Source of the DNA: Anaerolinea sp. | GTDB taxonomy: Bacteria > Chloroflexota > Anaerolineae > SpSt-313 | Assembly (NCBI GenBank): GCA_020725765.1 | Contig: DYEI01000494.1 | Location: 1 to 38,694 of the forward strand | Direction: 5' to 3' | Length of the DNA stretch: 38,694 nt | The notes under the pieces: model-generated | Database searches by the model: none | The model's input: only the letters and a program-made list of their open reading frames with translations | What the model was told of the DNA's origin: nothing | Program-made: the position numbers and the translations under genes | In this document: piece by piece, positions 33,013-38,694 of the stretch | How positions within the stretch are numbered: the stretch's first letter is position 1 | Layout: each line of letters begins with the position of its first letter

Positions 33013-33042
33013 GGCCAACAACGGGCACGTTGTTGGCCTTTT
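33013..33042 (+). terminator. Terminator or attenuator in the mevalonate operon leader
   Basis: A perfect 10-bp stem (arms 33013-33022 and 33029-33038, 6-nt loop) is directly followed by TTTT then CCTT. It sits between the extended -10 promoter and the start of the reductase gene, 17 nt from the GTG. It can end DUF4013 transcripts (stop at 32905), act as an attenuator for the operon, or both. A stretch GTTGTT at 32990-32995 can pair with AACAAC of the 5' arm, an alternative fold that would open the hairpin. Confidence 0.6.
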
Positions 33043-33058
33043 CCTTGAGAGGAGACCT

Positions 33059-34360
33059 GTGCAGGAGCACCACGGTACTTCCCGCATACCCGGCTTCTAT
33101 GAGATGTCCGCTGAGGAGCGGCTTGCCGTAGCGCGCGCCTTCGCGGACCTCTCCCCCGCGGAGACAGCCGCGCTGCAGGGCCCGGAGGGCCTTTCACTGC
33201 CCCAGGCCGAGCAGATGGTCGAGAATGTCGTCGGTGTGTTCGGGCTGCCGCTGGGGATCGCGACCAACTTTGCCATCAACGGTCGCGACTACCTCATCCC
33301 GATGGCCGTCGAAGAGCCGTCGGTCATCGCAGGGGCCAGCTATGCCGCGCGCCTCGCCCGGGAGGGCGGAGGCTTTAGGGCCGAGAGCGATCCCCCGCTC
33401 ATGATCGGCCAGCTACAGGTGCTCGGCGTATCGGACCTCGACGGGGCGCGGGACCGGATCCTGTCAGCGAGAGATGACATCCTCCGCCGGGCAGGTGAGC
33501 CGGATCCGCTGCTCAGGCAGCTCGGCGGCGGCCCCCGGGATATCGAGGTGAGGCTCGTCGGCGATACGCCCGTTGGCCCCATGATCGTGGTGCACATCCT
33601 CTTTGACGTGCGGGACGTCATGGGCGCCAACGTCGTCAATACCGCCCTCGAGGCCGTCGCACCGCTGGTCGCCGAGGTCGCTGGAGGCCGGGTGAACCTG
33701 CGCATCCTCTCGAACCTGGCGGACCGCCGGGTCGCTCGCGCCACGACTCGCATCCCCGTCGAGGCACTTGGCCACGAGGAGTATGGCGGGCTGGAGACAG
33801 CGCGCGGCATCGTCGAGGCCTGGGCCATGGCCGAGGTCGACCCGTACCGGGCTGCGACCCACAACAAGGGCATCATGAACGGCATCGATGCGGTCGCCAT
33901 TGCCACCGGCAACGACTGGCGCGCCATTGAGGCTGGAGCCCACGCCTATGCGGCGCGGTCCGGGCGCTACACCTCGCTCTCGACTTGGAGCCTGGAGGGT
34001 GAGGCCTATCTCGTCGGCAGCCTGTCGCTGCCCCTGGCCGTTGGCACAGTCGGGGGCGCGACGCGTGTGCATCCCGCTGCCCGCGCTGCGCTCAAGCTCC
34101 TGGGCGTCAAGAGCGCGGCAGAGCTGGCACAGGTAATGGCGGCGGTCGGCCTGGCGCAGAACCTGGCCGCCCTCCGCGCCCTCGCCGCCGAGGGCATTCA
34201 GCGCGGCCACATGGCGCTCCACGCCCGGCAGGTCGCCATGGCGGCGGGAGCTACGGGTGACCTCATTACCCGCGTTGCGGAACGTCTGGTGCGCGAGCGA
34301 GCCGTGCGCCTCGATCGCGCTCAAGAGGTGTTGAGAGAGCTGGAGCAAGGTAGACCATGA
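33059..34360 (+). CDS. mvaA: Hydroxymethylglutaryl-CoA reductase, class II type
   Basis: A 433-residue enzyme that interconverts HMG-CoA and mevalonate with NAD(P)H, the committed step of the mevalonate route. Class II features are clear: [15 protein letters not shown] start, [17 protein letters not shown] with the dimerisation signature, [11 protein letters not shown] with the catalytic Glu, [26 protein letters not shown] with the active Lys, and the His-containing [10 protein letters not shown] near the C-terminus. GTG 33059 is chosen because it follows AGGAG by about 4 nt and gives the normal class II start; the open frame reaches back to 32999 over the attenuator hairpin. Four-nt overlap with the next gene suggests coupled translation. 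Confidence 0.94.
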   Translation: MQEHHGTSRIPGFYEMSAEERLAVARAFADLSPAETAALQGPEGLSLPQAEQMVENVVGVFGLPLGIATNFAINGRDYLIPMAVEEPSVIAGASYAARLAREGGGFRAESDPPLMIGQLQVLGVSDLDGARDRILSARDDILRRAGEPDPLLRQLGGGPRDIEVRLVGDTPVGPMIVVHILFDVRDVMGANVVNTALEAVAPLVAEVAGGRVNLRILSNLADRRVARATTRIPVEALGHEEYGGLETARGIVEAWAMAEVDPYRAATHNKGIMNGIDAVAIATGNDWRAIEAGAHAYAARSGRYTSLSTWSLEGEAYLVGSLSLPLAVGTVGGATRVHPAARAALKLLGVKSAAELAQVMAAVGLAQNLAALRALAAEGIQRGHMALHARQVAMAAGATGDLITRVAERLVRERAVRLDRAQEVLRELEQGRP

Positions 34361-35409
34361 TCATGCGACCCAGCCGGGAGGTAGGGATCGTAGGCTACGG
34401 CGCCTATGTGCCCCGGTATCGCCTGCCGGCGGAAGAGGTTGGGCGCATCTGGGGAGGCGGCCAGGCCGGCTACCCGGTGCGCGAAAAGTCGGTACCCGGC
34501 CTGGACGAGGATACCACCACCATGGCCATCGAGGCGGCCCGCAACGCCCTGCGTCGCGCCGGCATCGCGGCAGACGAGTTGCGCGCCGTCTGGGTCGGGA
34601 CAGAGTCCAAGACCTACGCCGTCAAGCCCACCGGCACCATCGTCGCCGAGGCGCTCGGAGCCACACCCCACACACAGGCGGCAGACTGGGAGTTTGCCTG
34701 CAAGGCAGGCACCGAGGCACTGCAGGCGGCCATCGGCCTTGTTGGCTCGGAGATGGTCCGCTACGCCTTGATTGCCGGTGTCGACGCCGCGCAGGGCCGG
34801 CCCGGCGATGCCCTCGAGTTCACCGCCGGCGCCGGTGGTGCGGCCTATATCCTCGGCCCGCGAGAGGAGAGCCTGGCCTACTGCGAGGGGTCGCTCTCTT
34901 ATGTCACCGACACGCCCGACTTTTTCCGGCGGGCACATGAGCGCTACCCCAGCCACGGCGGGCGGTTCACGGGCGAGCCGGCCTACTTCAGGCACATCGA
35001 GCGTGCTGCCACGCAACTCATGCAGGAGCTCGGTCGCAAGCCTGCTGACTATGCCACCTGCGTCCTGCACCAGCCGAACAGCAAGTTCCCGGCCCGCGCG
35101 GGAAAGGCCCTGGGCTTCACCGCCGAGCAGCTGGCCGCCGGCATGCTCGTCTCCGATATCGGCAACTGCTACGCCGGCTCCTCGCTGATCGGCCTGAGCG
35201 CGGCCCTCGACCGGGCGCGCCCGGGGGACCGCATCCTCCTCGTCTCCTTCGGCTCAGGGGCCGGCAGCGACGCCTTTTCCTTTGTTGTCACGGAGGCGAT
35301 CGAGGAGCGCCGTAACCGCGCACCGCTGACTTGGGACTATGTCAGGCGGCGGCATCCGATAGATTACGGCACTTACGTCCGCTACCGCCAGAAGCTGAGG
35401 ATGCACTGA
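34357..35409 (+). CDS. Hydroxymethylglutaryl-CoA synthase, archaeal type
   Basis: A 350-residue thiolase-fold enzyme that condenses acetyl-CoA and acetoacetyl-CoA to HMG-CoA. It resembles archaeal HMG-CoA synthase more than bacterial Mva[15 protein letters not shown] start, [12 protein letters not shown], the [11 protein letters not shown] segment with the catalytic Cys, [10 protein letters not shown] with the catalytic His, [19 protein letters not shown] and the [10 protein letters not shown]-like signature. It overlaps the reductase by 4 nt and lies 15 nt before the thiolase. In archaea this enzyme works in one complex with the thiolase and a DUF35 protein, both encoded next to it here. Confidence 0.93.
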   Translation: MIMRPSREVGIVGYGAYVPRYRLPAEEVGRIWGGGQAGYPVREKSVPGLDEDTTTMAIEAARNALRRAGIAADELRAVWVGTESKTYAVKPTGTIVAEALGATPHTQAADWEFACKAGTEALQAAIGLVGSEMVRYALIAGVDAAQGRPGDALEFTAGAGGAAYILGPREESLAYCEGSLSYVTDTPDFFRRAHERYPSHGGRFTGEPAYFRHIERAATQLMQELGRKPADYATCVLHQPNSKFPARAGKALGFTAEQLAAGMLVSDIGNCYAGSSLIGLSAALDRARPGDRILLVSFGSGAGSDAFSFVVTEAIEERRNRAPLTWDYVRRRHPIDYGTYVRYRQKLRMH

Positions 35410-35424
35410 GGAGGCAGGCGGGCC

Positions 35425-36582
35425 ATGCGCGACGTAAGCATCATCGGCATCGGACAGATCGAGGTCGGCGAGCACTGGGACGTCTCGCTGCGCGACCTTG
35501 GGGCACGCGCCCTGCTGGCCGCGCTGGCCGACGCGGGCATCGACCGGCCCGACGCGCTCTATGTCGGCAACATGCTATCCGGCACACTGGGCTCGCAGGA
35601 GCAACTGGCCACCCTGATCGCCGACTGGAGCGGCCTCCGCGGCATCGAGGCCCTCAAGGTCGAGGCCGCCTGTGCCTCGGGCGCCGCAGCGCTGCGGGTT
35701 GGGGTGATGGCGGTCGCCGGCGGGACCCACGACATCGTGGCCGTGCTCGGCGTCGAGAAGATGACCGACATGGACGGCGAGGAGGCCACCGCCGCCCTGA
35801 TGACCGCCGCGGACGCCGAGTACGAGGGCATCCATGGGACGTCCTTCATCTCCCTCAACGCGTTGCTCATGCGCCGGTACATGGAGGAGATGGGCGTGCC
35901 GCAGGAGGCGTTCGCGGGTTTTCCCATTAACGCTCACGCCAACGCCGTCAACAACCCAAACGCCATGTTCCGGCAGGCGCTCAGCCGCGACACATACACC
36001 CGAGCGCCCATGATTGCCGACCCCATCAACCTGTTCGACTCGGCCCCGATCTGCGACGGCGCCGCGGCGGTCATCCTGTGCCCTGCTGATCGCGCGCGCG
36101 AGTTCTCAAGCCGGCCCGTGCGCATCGCCGCCTCGGCTGTCGCCACCGACTCGGTCGCCCTGCATGATCGCCGGGACCCGCTCTTTCTCTCGGCGGTCCA
36201 CGCCTCAGCAAGCAAGGCCTACCGGCAGGCCGGCATTGGGCCCGAGGAGATTGACCTTTTCGAGTTGCACGACGCCTTCTCCATCATTGCGGCACTCTCG
36301 CTCGAAGCCTGTGGATTCGCCCCGCGTGGCCAGGGCACACGCCTTGCCGCCGACGGTGAGATCGGCCCTCGCGGCCGGATGCCCATCTGTACCATGGGGG
36401 GCCTCAAGGCGCGCGGACATCCCGTCGGCGCGACAGGCATCTACCAGGTCGTCGAGGCGACGCTGCAGCTGCGCGGGCTCGCCGGGGCCAACCAGGTCCC
36501 CGGCGCCCGCTGGGCAATGACCCAGAATATCGGCGGCGTCGGCGGCACCGCGATCACGCACATTCTGGAGGGTCAGGGATAG
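35425..36582 (+). CDS. Acetyl-CoA acetyltransferase (archaeal-type thiolase)
   Basis: A 385-residue thiolase that condenses two acetyl-CoA to acetoacetyl-CoA, the first step of the pathway. The acyl-carrying Cys lies in EAACASGAAALRVG. The active His is in LFELHDAFSI, and GGLKARGHPVGATG is the family motif with its His. As in archaeal DUF35-linked thiolases, the C-terminal Cys motif of classical thiolases (CxG) is replaced by NIGGVGGTAI, so the second catalytic Cys is missing at that site. AGGAGG upstream supports ATG 35425. Confidence 0.92.
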   Translation: MRDVSIIGIGQIEVGEHWDVSLRDLGARALLAALADAGIDRPDALYVGNMLSGTLGSQEQLATLIADWSGLRGIEALKVEAACASGAAALRVGVMAVAGGTHDIVAVLGVEKMTDMDGEEATAALMTAADAEYEGIHGTSFISLNALLMRRYMEEMGVPQEAFAGFPINAHANAVNNPNAMFRQALSRDTYTRAPMIADPINLFDSAPICDGAAAVILCPADRAREFSSRPVRIAASAVATDSVALHDRRDPLFLSAVHASASKAYRQAGIGPEEIDLFELHDAFSIIAALSLEACGFAPRGQGTRLAADGEIGPRGRMPICTMGGLKARGHPVGATGIYQVVEATLQLRGLAGANQVPGARWAMTQNIGGVGGTAITHILEGQG

Positions 36583-36668
36583 CCTGTCGGCACGTCCTGC
36601 CGTCGGGCAGCGGGTCAACTGAAGGTCCGGGTCTCCCAGTCCCGGTAAGGAGCCCCTGAGGAGGAAAT

Positions 36669-37094
36669 ATGCGTCTGGCACCACACTGGAGGGTGAGAGC
36701 ACAACGGCTGCAGCTCCGCGGCGAGGTCTGTCAGTGCTGCGGCGAGCGGCTTTTCCCGCCGCGGGATGTGTGCCCCGCCTGCCACCAGCCTGCGGACAAA
36801 CCCTTCGCCTTCTGTGGCGAAGGGACGGTGTACTCGTTCTCCACCGTATACGAGGCGCCCAAAGGCTATGAGCGCTTTGGGCCCTACACCATCGCCCTCG
36901 TGCGCCTCAAGGAGGGCCCGCTCGTCACAGCCCAGTTGACCGACATCGACCCCGCCGATGTCCGCATCGGCCTGCCTGTCGAGATGGTCACGCGCGTGCT
37001 CCGCGAAGAGGGGGAGGATGGGATGGTGATCTACGGCTACAAGTTCCGTCCGGTCCTGGAGCGCGAGGCAGCGCGTGAGGAGGCCCGGGCGTAG
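36669..37094 (+). CDS. DUF35 zinc-ribbon/OB-fold protein (thiolase-synthase scaffold)
   Basis: A 141-residue protein with a Zn ribbon (C-x2-C in CQCCGERLF, C-x2-C in VCPACHQPA) followed by an OB-fold (GTVYSFSTVYEAPKGYERFGPYTIALVRL ... VTAQLTDIDPADVRIGLPVEMV). The archaeal homologue holds the thiolase and HMG-CoA synthase together and shares one CoA site, so acetoacetyl-CoA is passed on directly (Vögeli et al. 2018). The gene lies 86 nt after the thiolase with GAGGAGG at the start. Fit with the three preceding genes makes that role likely here. Confidence 0.9.
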   Translation: MRLAPHWRVRAQRLQLRGEVCQCCGERLFPPRDVCPACHQPADKPFAFCGEGTVYSFSTVYEAPKGYERFGPYTIALVRLKEGPLVTAQLTDIDPADVRIGLPVEMVTRVLREEGEDGMVIYGYKFRPVLEREAAREEARA

Positions 37095-37123
37095 CACCGG
37101 GATGGGCCTCTACGGAGCGGTCA

Positions 37124-37148
37124 CGGTCCGGCAATGCCCGCCGGACCG
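37124..37148 (+). terminator. Hairpin downstream of the DUF35 gene
   Basis: A perfect 9-bp stem (arms 37124-37132 and 37140-37148, 7-nt loop) begins 30 bp past the DUF35 stop and before the LysE-family gene. No U-tract follows. It is a candidate end of the mevalonate operon transcript. Confidence 0.4.
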
Positions 37149-37203
37149 CACGTTCGCCGGCGAGGGGGCTGGCCGACACGGTCGCTCGCACTGAAGGTGA
37201 GCC

Positions 37204-37854
37204 ATGGCCCTCCTTGCCATTCTCGTCTCCGCATGGATCGTGGGCTTCTCTGGGGCAGCCGCGCCGGGTCCTATCTCGACCCTTGTGGTCGGCCATGCGG
37301 CACGCCGGGGCTTCTGGGTTGGTCCTGCAGTCACTGCCGGGCACGCGATCGCCGAGCTGGCCATCGTCGTCGCCCTCACGCTGGGCCTCCGGGACCTGCT
37401 GGCCGGCTCGCATCTGGCGACGGCGATCGCTCTGGCAGGAGGTGCTTTCCTCATCTGGATGGGAGCGACGACCCTGCGAGACGCGGCACGCTACCACCCC
37501 CTCGCCCCTCAGGCCGGCCATGTGGCTGGCCGCGGGGCCTGGGTGGCGCTTGGCTGGGCAGGGCTCGGTGCAAGCCTCTCGAATCCCTACTGGTTCCTGT
37601 GGTGGGTCACGGTCGGAGCGGGATATGTAATGCTCTCCCTTGAGCAGGGCACGGCGGGCGTCGTCGCCTTCTACGCCGGGCACATCCTCTCGGACCTGAG
37701 CTGGAACAGCCTGCTTTCCCTCGCGGCAGGCTCTGGCGGCCGGCACCTGCCCCTGCGGGCCCTACGGCTGTTCCTCGGGGCGACCGGCGTCTTCCTGATG
37801 GGTCTCGGCATCTACTTCGCCGCCTCGGGCCTGCGCATGCTCAGGGGAGGATGA
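37204..37854 (+). CDS. LysE-family exporter
   Basis: A 216-residue membrane protein of the LysE/RhtB family, which export amino acids or related small molecules. The N-terminal GFSGAAAPGPISTLVVGHAARRGFWVG matches the family signature (xxPGP, then a Gly near the next helix). About six hydrophobic helices are visible, including LAIVVALTLGLRDLLAG, IALAGGAFLIWMGATTL and the WLW-containing LSNPYWFLWWVTVG, also a family mark. AAGGTGA precedes ATG 37204. The substrate is unknown. It may be in its own unit after the hairpin at 37124. Confidence 0.85.
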   Translation: MALLAILVSAWIVGFSGAAAPGPISTLVVGHAARRGFWVGPAVTAGHAIAELAIVVALTLGLRDLLAGSHLATAIALAGGAFLIWMGATTLRDAARYHPLAPQAGHVAGRGAWVALGWAGLGASLSNPYWFLWWVTVGAGYVMLSLEQGTAGVVAFYAGHILSDLSWNSLLSLAAGSGGRHLPLRALRLFLGATGVFLMGLGIYFAASGLRMLRGG

Positions 37855-37900
37855 GCGCCGCCCTGTGTGACCCCTCGGGCACGGCAGGCTCCCCCGCCTC

Positions 37901-38281
37901 CTAGCGGCTGTGACGCTCCACGCTCATTTCGGCCAGCCGGGCACCGTTCAGAGCGCCGAGCACGGCGACTACGATCATCATCAGCCCCATCACGGGATTC
38001 GCCAGCACCGCCCAGATGATGACGAGCAGCGCGCCGGGCAGCGTGTACAGCCCGTAGCTTATGTACCGCTCGCGCTCCATGCGCCCGCATATAAAGGCCA
38101 CGAGCGCAGTGCCAAAGAAAGGCCCGAGAATCAGCACCAGCTGGCTCAGCGGGTTCCCTTCGGCGGCCAGAGCACTCCCTGCAAGCGCGATAATGAACTG
38201 CAGGATCAGGTTAAGCCCGTTCCCGGAGGCCACGATCCAGAGATTCAGCCCGCCGAACTCGAACATCCTGTTAAAGCTCAT
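37901..38281 (-). CDS. Small four-helix membrane protein of unknown function
   Basis: A 126-residue protein with about four hydrophobic segments (GNGLNLILQFIIALAG, LVLILGPFFGTALVAFI, GLYTLPGALLVIIWAVLA, VMGLMMIVVAVLGAL) and a short charged C-terminus. I do not recognise the family. GGGAG lies upstream of the ATG at 10 nt. It converges on the LysE gene with a 46-bp gap and may be transcribed from the promoter at 38329-38357. Confidence 0.75.
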   Translation of the reverse strand: MSFNRMFEFGGLNLWIVASGNGLNLILQFIIALAGSALAAEGNPLSQLVLILGPFFGTALVAFICGRMERERYISYGLYTLPGALLVIIWAVLANPVMGLMMIVVAVLGALNGARLAEMSVERHSR

Positions 38282-38328
38282 CGCACCAGCACTCCCATCT
38301 CGAAACCGCGTGGCTCGCTATGGAAGCT

Positions 38329-38357
38329 ATTCTACCCGGTTCGCCCAAACCCGTCTA
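38329..38357 (-). promoter_or_regulatory. Weak promoter candidate for the small membrane protein
   Basis: On the minus strand there is TAGACG (38357-38352), a 17-nt spacer and TAGAAT (38334-38329). The -10 matches five of six bases and the -35 four of six. It lies about 48 nt upstream of ATG 38281. Confidence 0.35.
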
Positions 38358-38651
38358 CTCTGCCTCTGCCATGGGGTATATCCCACAATCGTCGGTGCAT
38401 TTCGGGGCTGAGTGGTGCGTGTGGGTTCCACAGTTGGGCCACACCGGTCCCGCTGCCAGGTAGCCACGTATCTGCCGCCCGCGGCAGTAAGGGCCCACCG
38501 GCAGATGGGCCATGTCCACCCATGAGGAAGGTCAGCGCCTGCCCAGCACCCGTGGAGTTTGGCCTTTTGAGGTCCTCGCCCCTCACTATTACCTCCATCG
38601 CCCGTCGGCAGTCGTGTGGCGCGCCTAGTGCTGTAATGCCCCCACCCCTGA
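38358..38651. other. Gene-free stretch at the right end
   Basis: No gene is called here. A minus-strand open frame (38332-38598) has GGAGGT 4 nt before a GTG at about 38586, but its product is Gly/Pro-rich, has no domain, and overlaps the promoter candidate. A short hairpin CTGCCGC/GCGGCAG lies near 38470-38490. Otherwise nothing recognisable. Confidence 0.4.
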
Positions 38652-38694
38652 CCCCTCCCCCAGGCGGGCACGTCGTGCCCGCCTGGGGGAGGGG
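38652..38694. repeat. Perfect 20-bp inverted repeat at the window edge
   Basis: Arms 38652-38671 and 38675-38694 are perfect reverse complements with a 3-nt loop. The repeat runs to the last base, so its true end may lie outside. A related C-rich string (CCCCCACCCCT) lies just before it at 38640-38650, and its reverse complement is found at bases 1-12. It may be a dispersed repeat at which the sequence was cut or assembly stopped. Confidence 0.7.

Noticed and set aside
38332-38598. Minus-strand open frame (88 residues) near the right end
   Set aside because: Gly/Pro-rich with no domain; despite a GGAGGT before an internal GTG, support is too thin.

Overview
The window is a GC-rich bacterial chromosome segment with no mobile element, CRISPR array or tRNA that I can see. 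The gene content suggests a Chloroflexota (Anaerolineae-like) bacterium. The reasons are an archaeal-type thiolase/HMG-CoA synthase/DUF35 set together with a class II HMG-CoA reductase, a large tubulin-like/VWA gene cluster, and a housekeeping run pgeF-yggS-proC-yggT-yggU. This is an inference from gene content; no database search was possible.

Layout. Bases 154-618 hold the RNase P RNA gene on the minus strand, with a textbook promoter and a downstream hairpin. It is divergent from a plus-strand housekeeping operon (695-5370): a B12-binding-type radical SAM protein, pgeF, yggS, proC, yggT and a DUF167 (yggU) gene. Bases 5536-24610 form one minus-strand block of seven genes. In transcription order these are an exported VWA protein with a membrane anchor, a 1175-residue tubulin-like protein, a strong hairpin, a second and degenerate tubulin-like protein, a membrane-spanning protein-kinase-like protein, a 1390-residue coiled-coil protein, a metallophosphoesterase and a small four-helix membrane protein. 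A roughly 1.2 kb gene-free stretch follows. It contains a good minus-strand promoter and an intrinsic terminator that bracket about 455 nt with no convincing reading frame, so it is a candidate small RNA.

Bases 25785-31943 hold a GT9 glycosyltransferase, three tandem paralogous ~80-residue proteins of unknown function ending in a strong terminator, a GT4 glycosyltransferase and an 881-residue protein with one N-terminal membrane helix and a long coiled coil (EzrA-like layout). Bases 32150-37094 hold a DUF4013 membrane protein and the early mevalonate operon (HMG-CoA reductase, HMG-CoA synthase, thiolase, DUF35 protein), preceded by an attenuator-like leader. A LysE-family exporter and a small membrane protein close the window, which ends in a perfect 20-bp inverted repeat.

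Most interesting part. The 5536-24610 block looks like a multi-component, membrane-linked cytoskeletal or signalling system. An outside-facing VWA sensor/adhesion protein with a cytosolic tail, two tubulin-superfamily proteins (one with an intact GTP-binding signature, one degenerate), a kinase-like/phosphoesterase pair and a giant coiled-coil scaffold are co-oriented with short spacings. Tubulin-like proteins next to VWA proteins are known (Makarova and Koonin 2010). This particular combination, and the role of each part, is inference.
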